Notes: generated from the letters alone by a model not told the origin. Positions 1 through 11,139 are shown, counted from the stretch's first letter. The stretch is DNA of 64,000 nucleotides from Tridacna crocea (GCA_943736015.1 OX031058.1:19369001-19433000); one strand, 5' to 3'. A program made the numbers and translations.

Positions 1-203
1 ACCAACTGATAAAACTCTGCACTTCTTCAAATTCAAAGCATTTGCAGACAATTGATTGATTTTGACTCACATTTTGCAATTTACCTATTAAAAGGTAGAA
101 AACATTGTGTTGAAAGTAAAAATTATTAGTTGTCTTTTCACACAATGTCTCCTAAAGTATTTTTCTGCAGGGTTGTTAAAACTCAGGATTTTTGGTAAAG
201 ACT
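1..203 (-). mobile_element. Family A element, degenerate, cut by window start
   Basis: The segment AAAGCATTTGCAGACAA, the palindrome left arm GTAGAAAACATTGTG, the right arm CACACAATGTCTCC and the end TTTGGTAAAG occur in the order of a minus-oriented family A copy. The palindrome tip has decayed. The left terminus is diverged or lies outside the window. Confidence 0.6.
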
Positions 204-600
204 TACAAGTCACCAAAAATAATAAAATTGCTTCTGAAACATATTTGCAGCACAAAACTTCAGAAGCATCCTTGTGAATGTGAAAAAAATTAATCAAGGA
301 GTAAAGCTTGAGTATTCGTTAAATCATGTCAAAATTAGACATTACTTATTTTGACCAATTTGTCCTTAGGTCAAAATGTTTTCAAAATTGGTCTGCTGCA
401 AGACATAAAAAGTTATCTACAGGAGACAGACCACTGACCCCTTTATCTGCTGGTATAAAATTACTGGGCTGTCTCTGGTCCAACAACACTTGCAAGGATG
501 AATTAAACAAAGGGCTATATAAGAAGACATGCAACCATTTTAATCTTTTAACATTTAACAAAATTTTCATCATGTCTATTTTGAAAGCAAAGTTGGAGGA
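204..600. other. No recognised feature
   Basis: AT-rich sequence with overlapping short open frames on both strands (up to 95 codons). No protein family, splice pattern or repeat is recognisable. Confidence 0.5.
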
Positions 601-746
601 TGAAAAATTGTAGCCTAAATGAAAGGAAACATTGTGAGAAATGTATAAAAAGCTGATGACCAGCTTTTTTCTCCTCTTCCTTCAATGTTTTCAAAAGCGC
701 TCTGCTTCAGGGTAATGAGGAACAAAATTGTTTGGTAAAGGGTTAA
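601..746 (-). mobile_element. Family A element, degenerate
   Basis: GGAAACATTGTGAG, a weak tip (AGCTGATGACCAGCT), CAATGTTTTCAAAAG and the intact end TTTGGTAAAGGGTTAA identify the right two thirds of a minus copy. The left third is not recognisable. Confidence 0.6.
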
Positions 747-1361
747 CTCACAGAACAAAATTTCGACTGGGTCAAGCTGAGAGGATTAGCAGGTGATATG
801 CAAATGAACGGTTGAAATTTGTCTTTGAATGGGTGCAAAACACCGCAGAAAAAATGATTTCCAATATTTTCTCTTTTTCTCATATTTATTGTCCTGGCTT
901 CCCTCCCCCTGGCTGTTTTGACTCAAGCTTTTTTGATAAAGAGCCAACAAGATGCCTATTCTTCTAAGTAGAAGAAAATGCCCTGCAAATGATATCTTGT
1001 GTAGTACATCCTGTTGCATCTGCTGTCATTTGGACAGTCATGAATTAATCTTCTGTTTTACTGGTTTGGCATTTCCAATGAGTCTAAAGTAGGTGATGTT
1101 TCATGTGGCACTGTACAGATGTTTTGGACAGTTATTGTGATTGTTAGGATTTCATGGCCTATTTGCCCTCCTGCAAAAAAAAAAAAACAGGCTAAAGCAA
1201 TGTATTCAAAAAGACTTTCTGCAGAATATTTCATCATTAGAAACATTACACTTGTAAAGGCTACATCAAAATAGGCAAGCACAAGTACTGATTCTGAGTA
1301 TTCAAATAGTCTACAATTCTTTGTTATGGCCCTCAAAGTGCCTTTGACCACTTTAGTTGCT
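747..1361. other. No recognised feature
   Basis: No repeat family of this window is evident. A 104-codon minus-strand frame (1058-1372) crosses a run of A and a run of hydrophobic codons, has no recognisable homology, and is probably a chance frame. Confidence 0.5.
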
Positions 1362-1455
1362 TTTGTGATCAATGTACAATCATGACTAGACTGTAGAAAG
1401 TCTGCAGTCTGATCTCTGATCTACATTGATCGCTTTACTGAGACTGTCCAGACGA
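1362..1455. repeat. Family F palindrome, degenerate
   Basis: GTCTGCAGTCTGATCT with ATCTACATTGATCGC on the right and CAATGTACAATCATGACTAG on the left resemble the F unit (GGACAGTGTAGAT ... ATCTACACTGTCC), but pairing is poor. Confidence 0.45.
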
Positions 1456-2335
1456 GGGCAACTTCAACATTATTCTCACGATCTTATTTATAGAATGAAA
1501 CGCGTCTTTGATTTATTCCGTGCTCTTTAAAGGGTTAAGCTCATATACCTACTTTTTAAACTAGAAATGATGAATTTAACTGAAAATAATTCCAGATATG
1601 ATGGCAAAATAGGTTTTGAAGCCAATAATTCACGACCAGTTTAGAATGGCTGTCTAAGGCAATTCAATTAATAAAATGAGGCCGAATAATTCCAACTGTC
1701 ATTACCGGCAACATTCAATATGGTGCAAAGGAGACTTGGGTGCGAAACTGCACTGGTGCGAAACATATCAAAACCGCAATATGTTTCTAACCGCCCCCGA
1801 AGACGCGATATGAGTGCATTTCTAGAATGAAATGCTAAAAAAAAACATTATTTTATTGCCATAACTAGGTTAGTTTGACCTTCTTAGATCAGAAATCGAC
1901 CGAGTACATGGCCATTGCAAGGATGTACGAAAACTGGGTTACGGATTTTCGCCAATTTCCACGGCCTGTATTTAAATCACAAAATTATTTCTAAACAATA
2001 TTTTAACCCTTACCAACATCTTTCATCTCTAGTTTTTCCTCTCCAAACCCATTTTTGAGAATTTGAATAATATACACATCGGTGTTGCGTCACGAATGTC
2101 GGTACATGCATAAGCAAAATAGTGGAAAAAATCTCCATATAGCGACCAGTGATTCCGGAAGTGCAATTCACCAAACGAGACTTACAGACCCTATGGGCAA
2201 GTAAAATTTAAATAGCAGTTATTATTATTATGACGTTTTGGATTTGTACACTTGTGACGTAACACTGATGTAAACAGTTATCTAAGTTCTGCTGTGACAC
2301 CCGTATCACAATCAACAGTAAGTAAAACTCTACAT
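1456..2335. other. No recognised feature
   Basis: Single-copy-looking sequence within this window, with TTATTATTATTATGACG near 2218. No frame, splice structure or repeat was recognised. Confidence 0.5.
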
Positions 2336-2403
2336 ATCGGACAGTGTATGTGCAAGATCAGACTATATGTTCTGTATAGTGTTTCTATCTTTACTGTCCG
2401 CAA
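2336..2403. repeat. Family F palindrome, diverged
   Basis: Begins CGGACAGTGTATGTGCAAGA, continues TCAGACTATATGTTCTG and ends TTTACTGTCCGCA. This is the F hairpin plan with a decayed second arm. Confidence 0.6.
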
Positions 2404-2426
2404 AAGGTCCGAAAGTCGCGCAAAGA

Positions 2427-2657
2427 TTAACCCTTTACCACACAACAAAATTTATATTCGTCTACACTGAGGAAATTAACAGAGGAAAATTTGCGTGTTT
2501 TCAAATAATGATACTTGTTCTTGAATAAGGATAGATCTAAAGCATTGTGGGAAAAGGAGAAAATGCTGGTTACCAGCATTTTCTCCTTTTCCCACAATGT
2601 TTTCAAAAGCCTCTTTCTCAGGGTCGCTAAAAGGCGGGATTGTGTGATAGAAGTTTA
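2427..2657 (-). mobile_element. Family A element, near full length
   Basis: Starts TTAACCCTTTACCACACAAC. The palindrome arms around 2553-2608 (GGGAAAAGGAGAAAATGC and its mirror) are intact. The right flank CTTTCTCAGGGTCGC and a decayed end GTTTAA follow. Length is about 231 bp. Its left inner third differs from the family consensus. Confidence 0.85.
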
Positions 2658-3137
2658 AACACCAAAAAGCTGATTATTGTTTTCAAAACGGCGCAGGACC
2701 CGGTTAACTTATCAAAAAATGAACTTAGTACAGAATTGCCAAAAAAAGAGAGCAGACTACAAAATTAGTAGGGAGGCCTTTCCCATGAAGCTTGGCGCAC
2801 TCCTTTCCCGTCGTCCGTCTGTCAACACTGCTCGTGGGGAGCAAAAGATATCAAAGTCGTCTGGTGGGTCTCTGGATTCTGGATTTCGTTTGATAAGTGA
2901 TAATGACCTTTCGAGATTAATTTAATAAACAGATATCATACAGTTTTCGTTTCAGTCTTGTGTGCAATGGTCATTGGATCTAAAATAAAAGTTTTAGTAC
3001 AATAAAATCAGCTTGTTTCTTTCTTTATTTATTTATTTGAATGCAGTTTAACCCGGCTTGCAGCTTTGCAACTTTACTTCCGTTTTATCATGGCGGCATC
3101 TCATTAATTCATGTTTTTCACCCAGTTTCAATTATCA
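2658..3137. other. No recognised feature
   Basis: Contains a short 82-codon frame (2677-2925) that begins beside the preceding A element and has no recognisable domain, plus a T-rich TTTATTTATTTATTT run near 3021. Confidence 0.5.
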
Positions 3138-3366
3138 TTAACTCTTTACCACACTATCCCGACTTATAAAGATCCTTGGAAATAAACCTTTCAAAAACAT
3201 TGTAAGAAAAGTGGAAAATGCCGGTTACCAACAATTTCTCCTTTTCCGACAATGTTTTCTACCCTATCAAAGAAAAACTGCACCATTTGAGGCACACTGA
3301 AATTGTCATCTGCAAACGCTCTCAATTTTGACAAGGTTAAATACTTTGTCGTCCGGTAAAGGGTTA
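3138..3366 (+). mobile_element. Family A element, full length
   Basis: TTAACTCTTTACCACAC opens and CCGGTAAAGGGTTAA closes this 229-bp copy. The palindrome is diverged on the left arm (TTGTAAGAAAAGTGG) and keeps GGTTACC at the centre. Confidence 0.85.
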
Positions 3367-4078
3367 AGAGAGGATTGATTGTGCCTTATCGAAGGGCGAC
3401 CCAACAAAATGTCAGCTACGTTACTGGAGACCAAACGAGGATCTCCTAGAACCTCGAAGACTAATTGTTATTGGAGAGGTCTTTCAAACAGTGGTGAGTT
3501 TAAAAGGCAGACTGTCACAGAATTTGCTGTCTAAATCCATTTTTCTTCTGAAATTGTTCTGATACACAGTCTGTTTCGTCATGGCTTTGTGTATAAAGCG
3601 AAATCAAAAAACCGAAACAGTAGATGTGTCTTTTTTTTTTTATATATATGACGCATTTCAGAAAAGATTTGTTTTATTAATTTGCCATGGCTGCAAATGG
3701 CCTCCCACATAATTGTAATTTTTCAATAAGCAAATAAATCTAAGCAGAAGAAAAAAATAAGGAGAATTTCGTTAAAAAAGAAAAAGAAGACCGCTGGACA
3801 AGATCATGTGACTTGAAAACGCGACAAACAGGTCAAATGACCGTCATGTAAAGCATACCAGGTTTCTATGCAGTAGCTCTTTTACTTGTTTGTTTGCATA
3901 CATGTACCAAAATATATTGAAATTAAAAGCCAATAAACTATTTGAAAACATTGATGCTGACCTCTTTTGTAAAGAAGCCAACTCGTGATGTTTAACTTTT
4001 TTCATTTGTATTAGAACTCAACCCAAGTTTGTTACAGCTACATGTGTATCTTATGTCAGTGCACTTGTTACAGCCGAT
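3367..4078. other. No recognised feature
   Basis: Contains a T10/TATATATA tract near 3634 and a short GCGAAATC-type AT region. No gene or repeat family recognised. Confidence 0.5.
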
Positions 4079-4278
4079 CCTGGGCTCGTATTCACCGACC
4101 ATTCTTAAAAACGTCCTTTGTCTTATTCTCCAGAATTTTACAAATTGGAAAGTAACATAACTTCTGATTGGCTAAACCAAATGGTTTAGCCAATGAGAAG
4201 TTATGTTACTTTCAAATTTAGAAAATCTTGAAGATGATAAGAATATTCTCGTGAGTGATTGGTGAATATGGGCCTTGG
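4079..4278. mobile_element. Family G foldback element
   Basis: An almost fully palindromic 200-bp unit. CCTGGGCTCGTATTCACC pairs with GGTGAATATGGGCCTTGG. In the centre TTCTGATTGGCTAAACC is followed by its near mirror GGTTTAGCCAATGAGAA. Two other copies lie at 7047 and 59759, so it is a small MITE family. No clear target duplication is visible. Confidence 0.8.
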
Positions 4279-4685
4279 AGTTTCATTTATCATTACTTCG
4301 CTCGTCAGTCTATCTCCATCCATGTCTGCTTTCAATCAATAATCATCTGAGTCAAATTTAATGCCTGTTTGTCGTCAGCAAACGTTTCCGGTTTGCTCCA
4401 TTATAAACTCAATCTGTGTCTTGTAATAAAGAAATGGGTAATAATCCACGCAAAATCCCTTGTTGAAGTTTCAAGTCAATATTTCTCACGAGCGCAGGAC
4501 AAAGAAATTGACCACACAACTGGAAGCGCAATTGTAGCCAAAGAATCACCTTACATGTCCGTATTTATAAAATCAAGACTTTAAACAACATCCCAGTTTC
4601 AAGTTACTTTTGCACACGCTGCAAGTCTAACGTTGGTGTATAAAAATAACATTTCTTATTTTTATTCGTCGAATAACAGGGAAAG
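4279..4685. other. No recognised feature
   Basis: A 71-codon plus frame at 4369-4584 has no recognisable homology. No repeat noted. Confidence 0.5.
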
Positions 4686-4779
4686 GAGAGAGAGAGCAAG
4701 AGTCAGTCAGTCAGTCAGACAGACAGAGAGAGAGAGAGAGACAGAGAGAGACAGAGACAGAGAGGAGAGAGAGAGAGAA
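4686..4779. repeat. GA/GACA microsatellite
   Basis: Runs of GAGAGA interrupted by CAGTCAGTCAGTCAG and GACAGACAGAG. This is an impure purine-rich simple repeat. Confidence 0.95.
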
Positions 4780-5007
4780 CAAACTCTAGGTAACCCGGCG
4801 TTATTAAGGTAAAAAGGGGGATAATGAAGTAACGGGTTTAAAAATCATTCATTCATAAAACCAATTTAAAACCAGAATAGACAAAAGCGTTTATGAATCG
4901 TGTGTTGTAATTACTTTGATATGTATTTTTATACCTCACATTAAATCATCACGTTATTACTGTAACAAGGCGTCTGGAACTACGAATAAAGACTGAGCCA
5001 AGCTATT

Positions 5008-5290
5008 TGAAAAGGGGGCTTAATGCATCTGCAAAAAGTTTCGGCCCTGGTCAGCCTGCGCAGTCCGCGAAGGCTGACCAGGGCCGAAACTTTTTGCTTT
5101 CGATCGTTTTCTCTGGATGTCCAAGGACCAGACTACCTCAGGATTGAGTCATTTGTCAGACAAAAATGGATAAAATTGATCCAAAACAATGTGATGACTA
5201 GTATGGTATTTAAGCTCCTTTTCCAATGGTTTAGAATTGTAATAAATTGGCACATCATAAATCTGTTAACCTTTTCAGCTGCATAAGCGA
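5008..5290 (+). repeat. Family B palindromic repeat
   Basis: GGGGGCTTAATGCATCTGC leads into an imperfect 67-bp palindrome (about 5031-5097). Its arms contain TTTCGGCCCTGGTCAGCCTG and its core is CGCAGTCCGCG. The right flank GTCCAAGGACCAGACTACC ... GATTGAGTCATTTGTCAGAC recurs at 10.4, 22.7 and 26.0 kb. The short frames across it are palindrome artefacts. Confidence 0.8.
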
Positions 5291-5371
5291 AAAGAGAGGC
5301 TTTTGCGTACTGCATAGCTCTAGATCAGACGACAAAAACCATGTGGTCTGATCTTGAATCTGTACCGTCCG
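5291..5371. repeat. Family F palindrome, diverged
   Basis: TAGATCAGACGAC pairs with GTGGTCTGATCTTGAATCTG, followed by ACCGTCCG. It matches the F plan (GATCAGACTGCAC core) with a changed loop. Confidence 0.55.
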
Positions 5372-5458
5372 TTGGAGGAAAGTTCCCTCTGAGTTACTGT
5401 GAATTGATATATACTCAGCCGTCTCGAGAGTCTGGGTTTATGTACTAGTGTTTAGCGC

Positions 5459-5662
5459 TTAACCCTTACCACACAATCCCTACTTTTGACGCCCCCGAGA
5501 AAGAAGCCTTTAGAAAACATGGTAGGAAAAGGAGAAAATGCTGGTAACCAGCATTTTCTCCTTTTCCCACAATGTTTTCTACCCTTCACAAAACAAATTT
5601 CAAATTTTCAGTCACTTTTAATTTGGACCAGTCTAAAATATTTTCGTTTGGTAATGGGTTAA
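5459..5662 (+). mobile_element. Family A element, internal deletion
   Basis: TTAACCCTTACCACACAATC to TTTGGTAATGGGTTAA. The palindrome is well kept except for CATGGTAGG on its left arm. It is about 25 bp shorter than full length because the TTTGTCGTCTGCAAATGC segment of the right half is missing. Confidence 0.88.
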
Positions 5663-6349
5663 AGACTTGATTCTTTGTGAAACAATCTTGAGGTTTAAAT
5701 TTGAATTTCCAGGATAATTTTGATTTCCAAGATAATATGAGGTTTTTTCACTTGCACTGAATTCTGATGGATTCGTAAACTGTAGAACAGCAGTCAATAT
5801 TTTAGACTCATCTGTCGACTCGTCCAAAATATAGCCTGGTTCTGCAATGTACTCATCCAATAGAATTCAGTATTGCACCCAAGCATGTTAAAAAAAAACG
5901 TCATATTATACTGGAAATCAAAGTAAATACTTTAGTAAATAACAAGAATGGAAAACACGGTCCCAGAGTTCGAATAAAAAGCAGATGAAGAGAGTACAGA
6001 AGATGAAAAGAAAAGAAAAGGTTACGACATGGGATAGGAAGATTACAAGACTCAAAAAATTCCTCTGTCTAAAATGAGAATCATCCGAAGACAGATATGA
6101 AGCAAAAAACTAAGGAATACTACCCAGATGCTAGTTTGTATAAATGATATTAGACGCTAGCTAATGACACAAATGTTCCCTAAATTAAGCCCAATGAAAC
6201 TCTTCATTCGTCAAATGAACAGCAGCAACCCTGAATGAGCTATTCTTATTCCCCAACATGTTTTTTTTTCTTACCGGTATAATTGGTATGTTTTTGCATG
6301 GAAAATAGGTCGATTAAAATCTGAGGATGCACTAGAGAATGTCAGATTT
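5663..6349. other. No recognised feature
   Basis: AT-rich, includes an AAGAAAAGAAAAGG tract near 6010. A 75-codon minus frame at 5633-5860 overlaps the A element and is not convincing. Confidence 0.5.
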
Positions 6350-6426
6350 TCTTTCTGACGACAACATTGATCCATATCAGACTGCACAGAACTTGCAGTC
6401 TGGTCTTTCAACTACAATATCCAATG
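6350..6426. repeat. Family F palindrome
   Basis: ATATCAGACTGCACAGAACT followed by TGCAGTCTGGTCT: both arms of the F core are intact, while the outer GGACAGTGTAGAT arms have drifted. Confidence 0.7.
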
Positions 6427-6499
6427 TTTATAAAATAATCTTTATAAAAGGGGGATTCAAAGCATCTTCGTATAAACCATTAAACCAAGAAAGTTGCCC

Positions 6500-6732
6500 C
6501 ATAACACTTTACCAAACAATCCCTAGTTTTTACGATACCAAGGAAAAAGCCTTTTGAAAACATTGTGAGAAAAGGAGAAAATGCTAGCAACCAGCATTTT
6601 CTCCTTTTCCCACAATGTTTTTTACCCTTCCCAAAGCAAATTTCAAATATTAATATTAAGTCAAGCTTATTTTGTCGTCTGCAAATGCTTTCAGTTTAGA
6701 CCAGTCTAAAGTGTTGTTGTTTGGTAAATGGT
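6500..6732 (+). mobile_element. Family A element, near full length
   Basis: CATAACACTTTACCAAACAA opens and TGTTTGGTAAATGG closes. The palindrome has one arm mutated (GTGAGAAAAGG, CTAGCAACC). The right half keeps TTTGTCGTCTGCAAATGC. Both terminal TTAA motifs are altered. Confidence 0.85.
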
Positions 6733-6826
6733 CATGTCTTTATAGATCCATAAAGTCCATTTTGTTTAACAACCGACTTAATCGTGAGGTAGAGTGATCC
6801 TTAGACAGGCAAAAAATGTTAACTAT
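6733..6826 (-). repeat. Family B fragment
   Basis: ATAGATCCATAAAGTCCATT, AACCGACTTAATCG and GATCCTTAGACAGGCAAAAA are the reverse complement of the B right flank. It abuts the A element at 6500-6732. Confidence 0.6.
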
Positions 6827-7046
6827 CTAATAGCAAAAGAAGGCACCGACGCGTTGTTGACGCAGAATAACCATGTCACAGTCTTCACTTGCGAACGGTA
6901 TTTTTATTCGTAGACTTTCGCAAAAACTTACAAACTTGGCTACGCAAGTATTCAGTGAAACGCCAAAACGTTCACTTTCACACTTGTTAAGCTTACGAAA
7001 TTTTAGACTTAGATTTGCATAAGTGTTTTCAAAAATAAAACGGTCA

Positions 7047-7239
7047 CCAGGGTCTGTAATCACCAACTATTCTTCATCTTATTCTCCAAGATTTTCAACA
7101 TTTAATTGTTACACAGTTTCTGATATGGCTAAACTAAATGGTTCAGCCAATCAGAAGTTATGTTTGTTTCAAGTTTAGAAAATTCTGAAAAATTACACTG
7201 AGAATATTCTTAAGAATGTTTGGTGATTACGGGCCTAGA
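7047..7239. mobile_element. Family G foldback element, diverged
   Basis: CCAGGGTCTGTAATCACCAA pairs with TTTGGTGATTACGGGCCT. The centre has GGCTAAACTAAATGGTTCAG, where the other copies read GGCTAAACC(A/G)AA. Second copy of the unit seen at 4079. Confidence 0.7.
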
Positions 7240-7981
7240 GCTTTCAAGGGTAGAAATATGTAAAATCTCGTCATCTCGAGTCATTAGGCTTCGGGTTCAT
7301 AAATCCCAAAGGGTTTATTTATATACACTTAGACAAGACTGAGATGGATATTTCTTCAACTGCTGTAATGGGGTGGTAAAATATGGGTGGTACAATGTAA
7401 AACATCGCCGTTAACACAAATCCAGTAAGAACTCGCCTCAAACGTGAACGTTTCAAAAACTAATGTGTTAACCTCGGTTGAAAAAATGCATCCATTAGTC
7501 GAAAAAATGTCAACACGAGATCGGGGAAATCTTGAAAATAAAAAAAGGGACAGTGTTTGATTTTTGCCCTATGATAGACAAAGTACAAGATAAAACGCTG
7601 GTGTCATGAACTTGGCACAGGGATCCGCGAAATAACACGAAAAGAATTTAAATGAGGTGTCAGATTGTCTGTTTTCACTGCGGTATACTGGGCTACTAAA
7701 GTCATTTCTGTCTTCATGTGACTAGGGGTTGGGGATCCAAACTAGGGTCAGATGTAAGCGTAGCGAGAACGGCCGAGTTTTCGATCCTCACTAGTGCCTC
7801 TCCAATCACGTGGTGAGTACATCCTTGGGGCATTATCTCCCTTTAGATGGCATTCTACAAATAGAAATCTAATTCGGGCATTCTGTGTACAGAACGGGAC
7901 CTTTTTTTCAAAACAACCGTCACTTTGAATTTCAAAATGAAATAGACGTTTACCCAATTAAACGGTACCTGGTGCGATTCA
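7240..7981. other. No recognised feature
   Basis: No repeat or exon recognised. Short frames only (up to 79 codons). Confidence 0.5.
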
Positions 7982-7989
7982 TTCAGCTA

Positions 7990-8387
7990 CATCTTCGCAA
8001 GCCAAGGCTGACGATTCACTATGCTACTCTACCCTTGGCGGATCGAGCTTGATTTTTACATTCCCCCGATACGCTTTTTCATTGGATGCTCTAACTGCAA
8101 CGAATGAAATCGCTCGTAGCATTTCATCTTTGATGATAATAGAATAAGGTCGCTACCTTTGAATAGAAGGTAAACGTGGAAATCCACGTGGATGTCTGCT
8201 TATCCCTTCATGTGTATTCGTAAGCGATTTGTAAAACGATATTTCTTTGGCTTTTAGAAATATGAAGTAAAAGGGGGGGGGTAATAACCAGCATCCAATA
8301 GAGGGCGCATCGCAGGAATCTCGCAATCGGGCTCAATTAGCCAAGGTAAGATCCACGTAGTGATCGTAACCTTGGCTCGCGAAGATG
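7990..8387. mobile_element. Family I MITE with 8-bp target duplication (hAT-like)
   Basis: The 398-bp unit starts CATCTTCGCAAGCCAAGG and ends with the near mirror CCTTGGCTCGCGAAGATG. TTCAGCTA sits directly on both sides (7982-7989 and 8388-8395), a perfect 8-bp duplication. Eight-base duplications are typical of hAT elements, and also of P. The interior has no transposase frame. A second copy lies at 54677-55142. Confidence 0.88.
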
Positions 8388-8610
8388 TTCAGCTATGATC
8401 GGCTAGCATGTAACCTATGTAACGGCCATCTATAAAACAGCCCCTACATGCTTGGTTGATAGGCTTCGGTATAAGCGCTTCTTTTCCAAGGTATACGGGG
8501 GATGGGTGATGCGTCATAGAGACAGGTCGAATACCACAGAGCAACAGCCATGCATGTACCTTTGAAAAATGGACGGTCATGATTAAACTTTTAACAAGCA
8601 TTCTCTTGTT

Positions 8611-8795
8611 CCCTAATTAGACCGACTCTTGAAAACATTATTGAAAAGGGAGAAAATTCTGTGAACCCACCTTTTCTCCATTTCCGACATTGTTTTCCAT
8701 AATACTACAGATAAACTTCATCACATTTTACTTGTCGTCTTTAAATGCTTAGACCTTGGACAAGTCTAAAACTTTGTTGTCTGGTCGAAAGTGAA
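8611..8795 (+). mobile_element. Family A element, degenerate
   Basis: TGAAAACATTATTG, a decayed palindrome (GAGAAAATTCTGTGAACCC / TTTTCTCCATTTCCGAC), ACTTGTCGTCTTTAAATGC and TTGTTGTCTGGT occur in plus order. The left terminus is not recognisable. Confidence 0.65.
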
Positions 8796-9114
8796 GAGCA
8801 GGCACCATAATAATTATGGTTGAAATAATATGGAAATCGGTGTGAATCTGATTACAACAAACTCTAACCTTAACAGGGACACTGTATATGTCAATTCCTT
8901 GTTTATCTCGTCATAATAATAATGGAAGTTAAAATACTAAGCTCGTAATCACCAAGAGAATGGGATGAGCAATTTCTCCATGTAAATTGTCGGAAATAAT
9001 CTATTCTTACAGTGTAATTACCACATTCAGTCTTTTTTATGATGTTACTGCATGGGGTCTATTGTGAAAGACATAAAGATATAGGAAGCCGAATTTTACT
9101 TTTTTTTTCATTCG
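8796..9114. other. No recognised feature
   Basis: AT-rich; ATAATAATTATGG near 8808. Nothing further seen. Confidence 0.5.
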
Positions 9115-9250
9115 ACTCTTTACCAGATAAACAAAACTTAGCATAGTCCGAGTTATAAGCATTTGCAGACGACAAATATTCGTTACTCTAACCAATAAAT
9201 TTGTCTTTCAAGGGGTAGAAAACATTGTGGAAAAATGAGCAAATGCTTCC
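9115..9250 (-). mobile_element. Family A element, left part only
   Basis: CTCTTTACCAGATAAAC, AAGCATTTGCAGACGACAAA and GGTAGAAAACATTGTGG match the left half of a minus copy. The sequence stops matching within the palindrome's first arm. Confidence 0.65.
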
Positions 9251-9639
9251 ACATAGTTCACTTGAATACTAGTGTTGTTATCAAAGTAACACCGGAGCAG
9301 TTATTATGTCACATTTGGTGGGGCTGAAAATGAGAAATAATTGCATTTGCTTCATTATTAGTCGGCCAATAGTGACGTAAATATGTCACACTGTATATAT
9401 TTCTTGTGTTTTTATATCTAGATCTCTTTTCTAACGTCAATTTTCTGTTTTTCACCTCGGGAGGTAATCTTTTGAAATTAAACGGCATGTCTGACAAGAT
9501 TTTGACGTGCATTAGCTAGAATCTCAAGTAGCTGTTCAGATGTCTGAAGAAAAAGAAATAACCAAGTAACAAGACGAAACTTCCAAATGTTTTTTTTTTA
9601 AGTGAAGACGCATGCAAGGTTCAATCAGTATAACGTTTT
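9251..9639. other. No recognised feature
   Basis: No gene or window repeat family recognised. T-rich run at 9589-9599. Confidence 0.5.
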
Positions 9640-9862
9640 TTACTTTTTTGTTTCAAATTTTAGGCCTGTCCAAATTGAAAGCATTTGTAGACGACAAAAT
9701 AAATGTGACCGAAAGTTTGAAACTTGACTTTAGAATAATATAAAAGATTGTGGGAAAGGAGAGGATACTGGTAACCAGCATTTTCTCCTTTTCCCATAAT
9801 GTTTTCAGAAGGCTTCTGCCTCTGGGTTGTAGAAACCAGGGATAGTTTTGTAAAGGGTTTAA
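9640..9862 (-). mobile_element. Family A element, near full length
   Basis: TAGGCCTGTCCAAATTGAAA, GCATTTGTAGACGACAAAAT, a slightly mutated palindrome (GAGGATACTGGTAACCAGCA) and TTTGTAAAGGGTTTAAC are in order. The left terminal repeat is lost in a T-rich stretch. Confidence 0.8.
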
Positions 9863-10215
9863 CAGGGAGTCGTTCGGTCCTTCCTTTCAAAACTTAGATA
9901 CTGGAAGAAAAAAAATGACCAGCGACTCAAACATTTTCCTTTTCTATCATATACTACAAACAGGACGAAGATCTTATACTCAATAAAGTAATCTCGGGTG
10001 TAACATGACATTCAAGCCTCAAAAAGAAATTACTTTCCATCAACTTGTGACAATAACACCCGCCATTGTGCATGGGAGTCGCCATGTTTGACAGGTGTCA
10101 CTGTGCAGCGAAGTTTAATCTCAGGCTTCACAGATGGTAAACTGACACAGTTCATTTGTTTATTTCAAACCCTTATACATTCACCCACTACAAAGGGCAC
10201 TTAAATCTTTTACAC
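9863..10215. other. No recognised feature
   Basis: Nothing recognised apart from short frames. Confidence 0.5.
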
Positions 10216-10285
10216 GGTTTAACTCTTTACTTTACTACCAAAATTTCAACACGTTTAAGAGCATGTGCGTCATACTCTGGCAAAA
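10216..10285 (-). mobile_element. Family A left end, separated from its right half
   Basis: GTTTAACTCTTTAC and ACTACCAAAATTTCAACACG resemble a minus left end. A matching right half lies at 10600-10716, with a B repeat between them, so this may be one A copy split by B. Diverged. Confidence 0.4.
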
Positions 10286-10590
10286 GGAGGCTAAAATAAT
10301 GCATCTGCGAAAAGTTTCGACTCAGGTCAGCCTGCGCACTCCGCGCAGGCTGACCTGAGCCAAAACTTTTCGCTATTAAAAAAATTACTGTACGTTCAAG
10401 GACCATTCTACCTCATGGATAAGTCGTTTGTGGAAGAAAGTGGCTATTATGGATCCATTATTATGCAATGGCTTGCTTGGCGTCATTTTTCACGGAGATC
10501 CATTAAGACCTCTTTTGGCAGAGCACGGCTCATGTGTTTTCACCAATACGAAAATATTAAATGTGACACAAATAATGGAATTTGTCTACA
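10286..10590 (+). repeat. Family B palindromic repeat
   Basis: GGAGGCTAAAATAATGCATC leads to a palindrome at about 10306-10373. Its arms carry TCAGGTCAGCCTGCGC and GCGCAGGCTGACCTGAG around ACTCC. The flank TTCAAGGACCATTCTACCTC, GATAAGTCGTTTGTGG ... GGATCCATTATTATG matches other B copies. The 79- and 76-codon frames here are inside the repeat. Confidence 0.82.
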
Positions 10591-10599
10591 AGAGGAGAG

Positions 10600-10716
10600 A
10601 AAACTTTACGGAAATTGTAGAAAGTACCGGATACCAGCATTTCATTCTTTTTAAATAGGGTTTTCTAACTGCCTTTTCATCGGAGTTGTTAAAATACGGG
10701 CTTGTTTGAAGAGTTA
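10600..10716 (-). mobile_element. Family A right half, degenerate
   Basis: TTGTAGAAAGTACC, GGATACCAGCATTTC, GTTGTTAAAATACGGG and TTGTTTGAAGAGTTAA follow the order of a minus A right half. Confidence 0.5.
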
Positions 10717-11139
10717 AATACTACAGGATCAAACAAAGTTTCAAGCCTTCAAGCCTCCAATAAATTGGACACCTTCATGTCACTTAAAAAGACCGAGATT
10801 GTTGCAATTTTTCACGACTGCTTTATTTGAATAGCTCCCAAAGTAGCAGACAGAGAAGGGCGAAGACCGGACTGCACTTACAGTGCAGTCTCATCTTCAG
10901 CTAAACAGGACGGAGAATAAATTACGGTTAAACACTAACTGAATGTCAGGGAAGAAGGTCTATATAAAAGGCATTTATCGAGTCTCCAACCAAATGTGTT
11001 CGAGAGTCATTCTCTGAAAACAGCGGAGTTGCAATACTAGTTGCTCATGCGATCTCTCAAGAGTAGATCTAGTTCTAAAATGGCTTTTTCAGATGACACG
11101 AAAGTTTGAAAAGTATCTTCAGTTAGCAACAGAGTTCCA
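10717..11139. other. Unassigned, with an F half-palindrome
   Basis: GGACTGCACTTACAGTGCAG at 10869-10888 followed by TCTCATCTTC is a shortened F core. Otherwise nothing recognised. Confidence 0.45.

Noticed and set aside
1058-1372. 104-codon minus-strand frame with a hydrophobic middle
   Set aside because: No homology or splice support, and an A12 run within it. Probably chance in AT-rich DNA.
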